Assembly: GCA_035578175.1 (NCBI GenBank)
Contig: JAQMRL010000003.1
Coordinates: forward strand, 61,116,672 to 61,180,671
DNA: 64,000 nt
Direction of reading: 5' to 3'
Origin: Catonia carolina
Taxonomy: Eukaryota > Arthropoda > Insecta > Hemiptera > Achilidae
The translations under genes and the position numbers were made by a program. Under the pieces are notes generated by a model. That model saw only the letters and a program-made list of their open reading frames with translations. It made no database searches and had not been told where the DNA came from. Below, piece after piece: positions 54,076-63,204 of this stretch (position 1 is its first letter; every line of letters begins with the position of its first letter).

Positions 54076-54984
54076 TTATCTTGCCTATCTATATGAATAT
54101 CTAGGAATGAAACTATTGTTTTCATGTCGATTTTTCGAAATCGAGTTTTCACCGGATCTACACGTTTTGAGACCCCCTGAACCTCAAAAAACATGTTTTT
54201 AGCGATTGGTCTGTGTGTGTGTGTATATATACAGAATATCTCAAGAAGGAAACATCGTACGAACTTGAAACTTAAGTTAGATACCGCTACCGAACCGACA
54301 CGAACATTTTCATCAAAATCGGTCAACCGAAAGTATATTCGTGTAATTTTTCACTTTTTTGCGATTTTCTCAAAAACTGGTCCTACGATTTTTTAAAAAA
54401 ATCGCTGGTTTACTAATTCTTTTATGCTATACATGATAGGGAAGGCGCCATGTTTGGTGAAATTTTTGGTGAGGCAGTTTTCACGTAAAAATTGGTTTTT
54501 TAAATATTGCGGCTTTAATATGCATTTTAGCGCAAAAATGTAATACTAAAAGTTGTAGATAATTTAAAATCCTACAACGTTTATTTCAAACATTTTTTGT
54601 ATAACGCTTAGTTTAACGGTATTAGCGATTTTCTGTTTTTTTCTCACGAAAACGTGTGCAAATCGATTTTTTAAAGATTTCGGCCTTAGTATGCAATTTA
54701 TGACAAAAGTGTATAAAATTTATAGGAAATTAAAAGCTCTACAACTTTTAGTTAGAGCATTTTTCTCTACAGAGCCTAGTTTAGTGTGAAAGAGTGATTT
54801 TCCCTATTTTTAAGCCAAACTGAAGTTGATCTTCACTTTATGTCTTTCACTCATGATTAAAATAAGTTCATGTTTTTTGAGATTAGTTTTTTGTTTATTT
54901 CTAATGTTTTATTACTACTGTTAGGTTATATTGTTAATTATTTGCATTGGCAAGAGAACGTTGTGTGAGAGTTTCATACCAGAT
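54076..54984 (+). repeat. R1 repeat, copy A (complete reference)
   Basis: About 910 bp from TGCCTATCTATATGAATATC to the end TTTGCATTGGCAAGAGAACG plus TTGTGTGAGAGTTTCATACC. Order: a start with TTTTTCGAAATCGAGTTTTC, a (TG)n tract, AATATCTCAAGAAGG, CATTTTCATCAAAATCGG, then two related modules of about 180-260 bp. Each module contains GCGATTTTCT or GTGATTTTCC, TATGCA(A/T)TTTA, CTACAAC and (G/C)CTTAGTTTA or GCCTAGTTTA. No conserved ORF, no TIR. Family unknown to me. Confidence 0.88.
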
Positions 54985-55670
54985 TTTTTTATGATGTTTA
55001 ACGCTCTAGACTAATATACAAATGATCATTCCAGGTATATGTAAATTTTTAACGAGATCTTACAAATCAAACATTAAAAACTTTTAAAAAATATTGAAAA
55101 ATTAAATTTCGTTTGTATAGATTTTTTACAATCCCACATTTTATTCATATTGTCTTCATATTTGATAGAAATATAATAAAACTGTTTAATATAGAATACT
55201 GAAATCAGATACTTTATAATAATATAAGTGTTTACAGGAAATACAACCTACACGATGATCAACATGTGTAACATTAAAACACAAATAATGGGACATTCGC
55301 ACATGTTTATAGGCTGTTTAATATTGTGCTAACACTTCCATTTCTAATATTTAATGACTGGAACAAGATGGAGAAGGTCAGTGACAAAAACATTTTTTTA
55401 TTCAGATGAAGTCATATTTTTGTACAATACCGTTATTGTAATATTCCCTACTTATCCTTTATTACTTTCCATTCATAATATCAAGTACCACTCATTTTGG
55501 AATAATTATTCAAACAGGATGTTACATATTATAAATGTGTAGGCACTAACTTAGAATGGAAACTATTATAAACACGGTGAGTTAGGCCTACCTTTAATTA
55601 TTGATTACTTGCAAAACAAAAAACCTGACAAATATTTAAAATAGGTAAATATAATACAGAATTTAGAATT
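54985..55670. other. AT-rich stretch, nothing recognised
   Basis: No supported ORF or repeat. Last TAGGCCTA octamer of the window near 55585. Confidence 0.5.
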
Positions 55671-55745
55671 TCTTCTTCTTCTTCTTCTACTTCTTCTCCT
55701 TCTTCTTCTTCTTCTTCTTCTTCTTCTTCTTCTTCTTCTTCTTCC
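55671..55745. repeat. (CTT)n microsatellite, tail of a LINE
   Basis: Nearly pure CTT repeats directly adjoining the CCAAACAAGGATTAGG 3' end of the LINE relic. On the LINE strand this is a (GAA)n tail, as in the shorter tail at 35452. Confidence 0.9.
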
Positions 55746-56520
55746 AAACAAGGATTAGGTCGCAGCCTGTTCCGAACTCACATACTATATCATCTATCTC
55801 CGTCTTTTCTTAGGTCTACGACAACCCTTTTCCCTTCTGGAGCATACCAGTTTGCCTACTTAGGTATTCTGTGGACAACTTGAATTGGCACAACTCTTGC
55901 TCTACGTGTACACACAGTTCAGCATAAAGTATATCCATAACCTATTATTTCAACAAAATCTACAAATTTTAATGTACGCAAATGCCTAAAACCTTATTTC
56001 ACTGTACAAACAAACAAAAATATTATTTCATTTTAAAATATGTATTTTATTTGTCCCAGTAAAAATTTGAATTATAAATTACAAGAACTAAACTGTAAAA
56101 AATCACTAAAACATAGTACTCTACAGACGCACGCAACTAACTAAACAAATTGGTCTTAATAATATATTGAACAGAAAATCATATATGAAAACAAATTAGT
56201 CCCACCATTATGTCTGACTGATTATTAATAAAAACAGTGAAAACAAAGCGTAGTGACCGAGCGTGAGTCGCGCGTTACAGTAGCGATTGTGTACTTTTGT
56301 GACTGTACCGTCTGTTGCATGGCTCAGGGCGAAGAGTGGAGTAGATAAACACTGAAGCTTCTTGTGCCAATTCGAATTGTCCAAGGTATATCGTATGATG
56401 TGACATCCTTGCCATGTGCTGTTTCCAACTTTGGCGATAATCCATTATCTTTTCGTTAAAGTTGTAAATACCCAATTCTAACCATTCCAATTTCCTCAAA
56501 CAACAAATGATTCTTTGTTA
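55746..56520 (-). repeat. LINE L2-type relic, split by a TIR element
   Basis: 3' part 55746-55872 and upstream part 56383-56520 are colinear with the intact copy at 35452-35655. Minus reading of the upstream part is FNEKIMDYRQSWKQHMARMS. The 510 bp between them are a nested element. Confidence 0.88.
55873..56382. mobile_element. TIR element (unassigned) inserted in the LINE relic
   Basis: Ends GGACAACTTGAATTGGCACA and, reverse-complemented, GGACAATTCGAATTGGCACA: 19 of 21 positions match. The host LINE resumes with a degraded repeat of its own sequence (AGGTATTCTGT left, AGGTATATCGT right), so the target duplication was about 8-11 bp. Length 510 bp, no transposase. A CpG-rich patch (GACCGAGCGTGAGTCGCGCG) lies near the right end. 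Confidence 0.82.
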
Positions 56521-56525
56521 ATGTT

Positions 56526-56911
56526 AACGTCAACAGCCAAAAGGCTGGTTTGAACCTCCAGAGACATTACTAAGTAAAACGAAGAGTGAGGTGATTTACT
56601 ATCGCCTTCCTCACTGAAAACAAAAGTTGGTTATGTTTATCAGCACGCCAGTCCCTCCGAAAAGCATCTACTTTGCACCCTGCAAATGACACCTTCACTT
56701 CATTCACCACAGGGTCTGGCTGTAAAATGAAATTCATTTGTTTCAGAGGAGATAACTCTGACTAGTGATTTTTACACCTCTACCTTTTCTGTTTTTAAAT
56801 AGTTCAGTCATATAAATGGCTGACCACGTGATAAGAAACTATTTTTTTTTTAGCCCTGAAACTAGCAGATCGAGTGCAAATATTTTAACACTCCACCTGC
56901 CCGTTATGGGT
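56526..56911 (-). repeat. S3 repeat, copy j
   Basis: From AACGTCAACAGCCAAAAGGC to CCACCTGCCCGTTATGGG; near full length, inserted next to the L2 relic. Confidence 0.9.
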
Positions 56912-56977
56912 GAGAAATGATTCTTATGTAAAAATAAGTACTAAAACTTAAATGCTGTATATAGTATATATTCACTC

Positions 56978-56980
<3 letters not shown>

Positions 56981-57016
<36 letters not shown>
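56981..57016. repeat. (TA)n microsatellite
   Basis: About 18 TA units adjoining the left arm of the Penelope-like element. Confidence 0.9.
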
Positions 57017-57020
<4 letters not shown>

Positions 57021-57130
57021 TTATTAAACATTATTTTCCTTTGTTTGCACCACTACATATATGATAATGAACAGCCAAAACAAAACAAATTAAATATAAA
57101 ACTCACCTCAGAATATTATATTCTTTCAAG

Positions 57131-57160
57131 ATCTTTCGTCTCCCTCGGAGACATCATCAG
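57131..57160 (-). ncRNA. Hammerhead-ribozyme-like motif, left arm
   Basis: Minus strand carries CTGATGA, a 6-bp stem GTCTCC/GGAGAC with a 3-nt loop, then GAAA. It is identical to the motif in the right arm. Penelope-like elements are known to carry hammerhead motifs in their terminal repeats. Confidence 0.45.
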
Positions 57161-57344
57161 GAAAACGAAAAACACACACTAATCACATAAAACATAAAAA
57201 CATTAAAACAATTATGGTCGCAGACCACGTTAATTATATCCTACATCAATTACCATTCCGCGCGCGGTTATTCGGCCGAATGACGGTGTAATCATTTGTA
57301 TCTAGTTTTTTTTTCTTATCGCAATTTGAAATAATTTGTCATTA

Positions 57345-57587
57345 TCAAATTCTGTCTGTCTGTGCTGTCTGTCTGGTTTTATATATGTCCTGGCAATTAT
57401 ATTTGTCATATGATTTGTTATTGTGTAATGTTGGTAGATACCTGGATATTTTATTAAATGGCTTATGAGCGATTTGGACATCTGTATTACGGAAAGCGTT
57501 GGAAATTATAACGGTCATGTTATTCATATATTTTTGTGAACCAAACGACCTTTTCCTGGTGGAGTTTATGTTACTTAACCCAGTTAA
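57345..57587 (-). pseudogene. Penelope-like polyprotein fragment before the GIY motif (minus copy)
   Basis: Minus reading includes STRKRSFGSQKYMNNMTVII, then FRNTDVQIAHKPFNKISRYL and YDKYNCQDIYKTRQ. The DIY here is at the position where GIY of the GIY-YIG nuclease is expected. A deletion then joins it to the last codons (LMNSQTEFDNDKL region at 57290-57345). The open frame extends to 57641 only because it reads through the inverted junction. Confidence 0.7.
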
Positions 57588-57891
57588 GTAACATACATCG
57601 GAAAAACTAATAGATCGTTTAAAAAACGATTTTCTGAGCATTATGCTGCTTATTTAAAAAAGGAATGTAAAAATTCTAATGTGGCAGAACATCTGCTAAC
57701 GAAAGGGCAGTCACGAAAATAATTTAGAAATTTTAGAAATATGTTTCGATATTAACAAATTATGGCAGTTGGAAAAATATTACATTTATAAATTTAAAAA
57801 TAAAAAGATAAATTTAATGAACAGCCAGACAGAATTTGATAATGACAAATTATTTCAAATTGCAATAAGAAAAAAAACTAGGTACAAATGA
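57588..57891 (+). pseudogene. GIY-YIG endonuclease C-terminal part (plus copy)
   Basis: The reading starts right at the junction: VTYIGKTNRSFKKRFSEHYA, then AYLKKECKNSNVAEHLL. It contains the YIG half of the GIY-YIG motif followed by the conserved R...FxxR..EH and N-x-AEHLL pattern of Penelope-type nucleases. A frame change follows near 57705-57715, after which NLEILEICFDINKLWQLEKY continues to a stop at 57889-57891. In Penelope-like elements this domain nicks the target. It is incomplete here (GIY half missing) and frameshifted. Confidence 0.85.
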
Positions 57892-58022
57892 TTACACCGT
57901 CATTCGGCCGAATAACCGCGCGCGGAATGGTAATTGATGTAGGATATAATTAACGTGGTCTGCGACCATAATTGTTTTAATGTTTTTATGTTTTATGTGA
58001 TTAGTGTGTGTTTTTCGTTTTC

Positions 58023-58052
58023 CTGATGATGTCTCCGAGGGAGACGAAAGAT
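58023..58052 (+). ncRNA. Hammerhead-ribozyme-like motif, right arm
   Basis: CTGATGA at 58023-58029, stem II G58031-C58036 paired with G58040-C58045 (six pairs, loop GAG), GAAA at 58046-58049. One extra U lies between the CUGAUGA box and stem II, and a stem III of about 3-4 bp can only be drawn weakly (UCU/AGA around UGAA). The core matches, but cleavage competence is uncertain. Confidence 0.45.
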
Positions 58053-58131
58053 CTTGAAAGAATATAATACTCTGAGGTGAGTTTTATATTTAATTTGTTT
58101 TGTTTTGGCTGTTCATTATCATATATATACT

Positions 58132-58726
58132 ACTCGTATATTATATAGGCTGCGAATATTTATGCAAACATAACTAAATCAAATATGTTTTCTCGTAGGT
58201 GTATAATTTAATTTAATTTCGTAAAGAAAATTTTCGGATAAAGATTTCCTTGGCATGACATATTAATAATTCCAAATAAAAGAGAAATAATAACGGCAAC
58301 AATTATTATTTTGTTGCGGCATACATTATGTAGTTTATAAGTTGAGACGGGCTAGCATGAATAATGAATAAGTGATAAGTGTGAATAGATGCCCATTGGG
58401 TATTCAATCTGTCTGTCTAAAAACTGATCAGTTAACTTATAACTACAGCCTATATTTATCCAGGTATACAAAAATAATTCAGTTCCTTTTCGTAGATTAT
58501 GCTTAATAAAACAAAATCTGAATAGATATTTTTCTACGTCTAATACTTCCACGGTTAAATTCTTTAAATTTTGTTTTATTGTACCTGTCTCAATACTGAG
58601 AAACAATTTTACACCTGTTTATATACACCACAGCTAATGAATCATGTGTTTTAAATTCTTGATCATGAAAACTATTATAAATTTATTTCATTCCTATAAG
58701 TTGATAAATTAAAAAAAAACTGGTAT
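58132..58726. other. AT-rich stretch, nothing recognised
   Basis: The minus frame 58352-58606 is not recognised. No repeat assigned. Confidence 0.45.
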
Positions 58727-58870
58727 GAAATACTCACACGACTTTCTCTTGGCAATGTAAATAATAGGTAAAGTATATAACCTATGTTTATTATGAATAA
58801 ATAATGCAAAATGAAAAGCAACCTAATTTTAATCGTGAGTAAATGTCATTTACTTAATTCCTGCTAGATT
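58727..58870 (-). repeat. R1 repeat, 3' end only (copy G)
   Basis: Minus strand ends TTTACATTGCCAAGAGAAAG, then TCGTGTGAGTATTTCATACC. The preceding AATGACATTTACTCACGATT matches the R1 3' part. Confidence 0.75.
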
Positions 58871-59057
58871 AAATCGGGCAATTCCTTATTTTAGATTTCA
58901 GTCGTCTCGCCGCTTTGCTGTTGTCTAAAGATTGATAGAAGAAATATTCATGTTATTTTCTTTTTGACGTTTGGTAGAACATTTTACGTACTACATCACA
59001 GACAAAAAATAGTTTAGTATACACAATGTAAATACTAATTATTTACAAAATAAATAG

Positions 59058-59412
59058 TTCTAGGAGCTAAAATAAATAGTTCTGTTTCTTAATTCATGGT
59101 CAGCCAAATTAATGACTGAATCATTAAAGAGCAGAGGAGATAGAGGTATAAAAGACACTAATCAGAGTTACCTCCACTGAAAGTAATGAATTTCATTATA
59201 CAGCCAGACCCTGTGGTGAATGAATTGAAGGTGTCATTTGCAGAATAGAAAATATGTGCTTTTCAGCGGGCCCGGCATGCTGATAAGCGTTCTTTTCCAC
59301 TCAGTGAGGAAGGCAATTGTAAACCACCTCACTCCTCGTTTTACTTAATAAAACCTCTACAGGTTCAAACCAGCCTTTTGACTGATGACCTAAACAACAA
59401 CAACAACAACAA
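59058..59412 (+). repeat. S3 repeat, copy k (5'-truncated)
   Basis: From AATAAATAGTTCTGTTTCTT to GATGACCTAAAC and six AAC units, the longest (AAC)n tail of the family here. Confidence 0.88.
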
Positions 59413-59975
59413 ATACTAATATAGACATGAAGGGAAACACTAAAACCAGGGTTGCAAAGAGGCCCTGGAGACAAAAACAAGACATTAAGAGTACATAAAA
59501 CTGCTTTAAAAAGCTATCACAATTACAGTTTTTATAAAATTCCTACTCTATTTAGGAATGTATAGGGTCCAAGCTAGAGCGAACTTGTTAATGTCATTAA
59601 AATAAATTAAGAGAAAAAATTGATAGTAAAAACTACATGAAAGGACAAAATAAACTAAAAACATCCTCATATGACCTTGTACAACCGGATAGATTGAAGA
59701 AACGCAAGAGTCGCATCTAACTTGGATTTATAGTGCCGAGGATATTCTGAATTTGGTAAGATAATTTGAATCTGCTAGCCAATGCAGCATTTAGTTACTT
59801 GAGTCACGAGTTTCCCCTTGTTTGCAACGAGGGGTAAAGGGTAAAAAGCATCAGTGCGCATGCGCGACTGCTTTAATTTCAGTACAACAAACACAACTTA
59901 TACTATACCTGGAGCATATACAACATACCGCTACGTTAACTGAACGAATATAACTGTGTGTTATCGTAAACAAAA
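59413..59975. other. Stretch without recognised features
   Basis: Near 59850 the sequence GTGCGCATGCGCGAC is a CpG-rich palindrome of a kind often found near Tc1-like transposon ends; it may be the start of the element whose coding scrap follows. Confidence 0.35.
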
Positions 59976-60213
59976 ATGTTAGTTTCTCGAAAACGTGGGA
60001 AGACTATTCACAGTGCTGAACTAAATCGAATATAGAGTATAATAAAATGCTGTGAAGTTGAAGCTAAACAAAAATTCCTTTCTTTGCCTCTTAACAAAAG
60101 CTATGAGCGAGTGACTAACTACTGTGATATTTTTCTTTCCTCAATTCTAAAAATAAAGAAGGAAATTAAAGACGTGAAGAAGCTATTCTTCAACAGTTTT
60201 GTTGAAACGTGGT
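59976..60213 (+). pseudogene. Tc1-like transposase N-terminal fragment
   Basis: In-frame reading MLVSRKRGKTIHSAELNRI, stop, SIIKCCEVEAKQKFLSLPLN, then KSYERVTNYCDIFLSSILKI and KKEIKDVKK. The pattern (RGK-hydrophobic-HS..., PL-x-K-x-xERV-x-x-x-x-G-x-S-x-x-x-xxxIKKE) is the N-terminal helix-turn-helix of a group of Tc1-like transposases. One internal stop is present, and there is no catalytic domain downstream within the readable sequence. Confidence 0.65.
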
Positions 60214-60307
60214 AAAAAATGTAACGTTTAGGTAAATACTAATGAGACTGATAGTGAAGACACCGTTGACAGCGATAGTAAAGAAGGCGATTAATTCGTA
60301 GAAAATT

Positions 60308-60850
60308 TTGTTCCAATGGAATAAGGTAGCTGGTAATTATAGTAAATCAGACATTTCTAGTCACGTAATTAAGGTACAGGCAATTTTTCAGGTCTCATTT
60401 ATTTCTTATAAGGTTTATGAAGAAAACATTTTCTCGGAAAACCACAGCTTACAAAATGTGTCTAGAAAGTGTACGGTAGTGAAATGTACGAGTAGTGTCT
60501 CTCTGTTGAGGTTGGCAGCACTGTTAAATTTTTACTTCCCTTCCTCACAGCCCATCCATACGCAAAAGCTATCTCGTGACTTCAATATCTATAGCAGGTG
60601 TGATCTACCAACCAGGCAATTTACCTATTACACAGTGGAAGAATGCAGAGTGTATGAAATACTCGTGGTCCAATCCAAAGTCGCAATATTAGAACTACTT
60701 TATTTTGATTGTACCTCAACGAAATTTACCAAATGTCAGCAACATCCTTTATATCATTCTCAGGTTGATGCTACAAGTTTCAGTCGTTTTAGCCTGGTTC
60801 ACCATGTTCACGCTGACTGTTTTTTCAGAATTTGGTTGAAGGACGGTTAG
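60308..60850 (+). CDS. Unrecognised 180-residue ORF
   Basis: The longest open frame in the window that I cannot tie to a mobile element. It begins MFQWNKVAGNYSKS, is Ser/Cys/Tyr-rich (SRCDLPTRQFTYYTVEE in the middle) and ends FRIWLKDG. No signal peptide, membrane segment or known motif is evident. Given its place just after a transposase scrap and the AT-rich context, it is more likely a chance frame or part of a decayed element than a gene. Confidence 0.2.
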   Translation: MFQWNKVAGNYSKSDISSHVIKVQAIFQVSFISYKVYEENIFSENHSLQNVSRKCTVVKCTSSVSLLRLAALLNFYFPSSQPIHTQKLSRDFNIYSRCDLPTRQFTYYTVEECRVYEILVVQSKVAILELLYFDCTSTKFTKCQQHPLYHSQVDATSFSRFSLVHHVHADCFFRIWLKDG

Positions 60851-61624
60851 TGGGTGGCCACATTTAAAGCTAAATCAGTAAATTTATTCCCGTAAATAAC
60901 TTAAAAACATGTTAAAAGTTTTACTTAAAAACAAAATAAAAAATTTTGAGAGCGTTAATAAAAATATGAACAACTAAAATCGCTTAATTAGAAACTGCTG
61001 ACGAACCCAGAAAAGAAAACATTTTGCGTTTCAAACATACAGCGTTAGTTTTTAACAATAAAAAAGAATTGTTTACATTCTACGACACTTACGGTTTGCG
61101 TGTTGTGTCTCCATTTACAACCATTTAAACTTGAGAATTATTGGCTTAATTGTATTCATCCTGCTTGAATGGATGCATGAATTTCCTGTTAAAGTGCAAA
61201 ATTGCCGTGTAATCTTATCTTTATGAAAATAAAAATTAAATTGTAATAAAATCCAATGCTTCTTATGACATTAAAAAAAGATTGTGATTTATTCTAAGAT
61301 TAGATATTACGTAGTAGGGGAGCAGTGAAAAATAATGTAATATTCTGTGATAAAATGTAATATGGAATTGCGAATAGATTGAAGTAAATGACAATATCAA
61401 TCTCTGTATTTCAAAAAACATATAAAAAGACAACAAAAAGTGGAAGAGAAGCTTCCAAATTTATAAACTGACACGAAGCTTCAATTATATAGCATAGGTC
61501 ATCCGGTATCCTGTATTATCTGGCCCGGCATTTAAAAAAAAACAAGGAAAACCTGAATAAATCAAATTAGGTAATAGTTTTGCAAGTCTGAAATACTTAA
61601 TCATTATTTAAATGATTTATTTCG
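60851..61624. other. AT-rich stretch, nothing recognised
   Basis: No supported feature. Confidence 0.5.
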
Positions 61625-61761
61625 CATTGCCAGTTTGGTAATTAGCTACTACGGTGGTTTTTGGTCTAATAGTAATTTTCAGGCCCTAGCGGAGAATCTA
61701 ACCCGGAACCTTCTGCTTTGTAGGCTACCATGCTAACCTTAAAACCGTGGTAGAGGTGGCT
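61625..61761 (-). repeat. SINE S2, copy d (diverged)
   Basis: Minus strand: CCACCTCTACCACGGTTTTA head, GGGTTAGATTCTCCG at the B-box place, body CCACCGTAGTAGCTAATTAC. The first half diverges from the S2 head at 34374, and the B box carries a substitution. Confidence 0.7.
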
Positions 61762-61844
61762 ACAGAACAGATCATTCTTCTTCTTAAGAAACATTAAACC
61801 TTCAACGTTATTTGTTAGTAATTATTTAATACGTGACGTAACAT

Positions 61845-62313
61845 TTGCCATAGATGATAACATTTGGATAAAGTTGAATAAATTTCAGGCCATTTGCCGT
61901 ACAAACGGAAAATTCTACCAAAGGAAAACTCGGCCAGACATTTTCAATGTGATGACAGTGCCAATCTTACTATATGGATCCAAAACATACGTTCTATCGA
62001 AAATATTAGTGGAATACAAGCTGCGAAAATGCGGTTTCTGCGTTATGTGAAAGGCTGTAGAAAGTAAGATATTGGTAATGTTAATTATCGACAAGAATTA
62101 AATGTGAAAGTCATTAAGGAACAAATATAGCAACTTAAAGAGAACTGGGAAATTTATGTTTGAAGAATGAATCATGATAGACAATCTTGCGCAGCTGTGG
62201 AGTATAGACCAAGAGGAGATATGTAGGAAGGCCGAGGAAAAGATGGCAATGAATTTCCTTGGAACCGGAGCACGCGGTACGCCAAAACAGTGTTAGGCAA
62301 CGACGATGATTAA
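61845..62313 (+). repeat. LINE L2-type C-terminal relic
   Basis: Plus reading in shifting frames: LNKFQAICRTNGKF, VMTVPILLYGSKTYVLSK, AAKMRFLRYVKGCRK, DIGNVNYRQELNVKVIKEQI, RMNHDRQSCAAVEYRPRGD. It follows the L2 order (TVPTLLYGSESW, AAEMKFLRSVHGC, RNVDIRNALSV) at low identity, so it is an old relative. It ends near GACGATGATTAAATAA. Confidence 0.82.
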
Positions 62314-63204
62314 ATAATAATTTATATTATATGAAAAATTATTTGGCAAATATAACCATTATTACTGTTGATTTCGTTTTAGTTTTGTGAGTTTTATTAA
62401 TAAAAAGAAACATTAAAAATAAAAAAGTGCTAGATATATGAAATAAAATAACTTTACTGTAAGATGTCATGGTCGTAAAATAAAAGTAGAGGGTAGTTGT
62501 TACCGTAATTTAAAAATCTAAAAAAGTATATATGTTTAATTTTCTTTTTGTCTGACCATTAGATGATTTATTTTTCAATCATTTTCTTGTACAACAGAAA
62601 ACACTATACAATAAATCATTTTTGAGTAGTTTTATTCGTATTTAGCAAAGGATAGCATATCATATTGACAGAAACAATGAAAGACAAGTTTGTGTTTATT
62701 TTTTATTTTTATTTTTTATCTCTTATATAAGTTTCGTTAAGAAATGCGATATTTCATTACTAGCCGAGAATATAATTTAAAATGTAAATGAGTAAAAGAG
62801 GATGTATATAAGCGAACCCATCTGGCCGGATATGACGTGGCCAAAGCGAGCAAGGAGTGCCGATTACCGTGTAAAAAAGCCACCTGGCTCCTCCGCCCCC
62901 CATTAAGGGAGATTTTGTACCCTTCTTTATACACATTACTTGTTATTAAATATGGTTTGGTTTAATAGCCTCTAGGGGGCAGCTCCCGTTTGCTTATCAA
63001 GTTTCAAAGCAGCGCTACTGTCGGAGTTGTACAATAATTAGACAAAATAACTAAACACCAGAGACCCCCTTGGCGGAGCAGAAATTCCAACTTGAAATAA
63101 GAGTATGATATATACATCGAGCGACAAAAGAATTTCTGGTACTGGTCATTCTATACACATTTATTTTACCTAATTAAAATCAACTACGACCAATTTATAA
63201 AAAT
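62314..63204. other. AT-rich then GC-richer stretch with a TATA-like site
   Basis: At about 62813 GTATATAAGCG is followed by a clearly GC-richer segment to about 63100 (for example CTGGCTCCTCCGCCCCCCAT). It could be a core promoter or a solitary LTR-like fragment. No ORF with recognised motifs overlaps it. Confidence 0.25.

Larger units (their letters stand above)
57054..58131. mobile_element. Penelope-like element, two partial copies head to head
   Basis: Arms 57054-57360 and 57825-58131 are inverted and nearly identical over about 305 bp. The left half reads as a minus-strand Penelope-like 3' end, the right half as a plus-strand one, meeting at a 23-nt near-palindrome (57570-57592, GTTACTTAAC/GTTAAGTAAC). 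Both halves encode pieces of the C-terminal endonuclease. Inverted partial copies are a known arrangement in Penelope-like elements. The RT domain is absent. The small number of differences between arms implies recent insertion. Confidence 0.88.

Noticed and set aside
55671..55745. CRISPR-like or coding poly-Glu/Lys tract
   Set aside because: Uniform trinucleotide repeat continuous with a LINE 3' end; a microsatellite tail explains it.
56952..57182. Plus frame with Tyr-Ile repeats
   Set aside because: It is a translation of the (TA)n microsatellite and the inverse strand of the Penelope arm.
60308..60850. Novel host protein of 180 residues
   Set aside because: Kept only as a low-confidence ORF: no motif, no splice or promoter evidence, and next to transposase debris.
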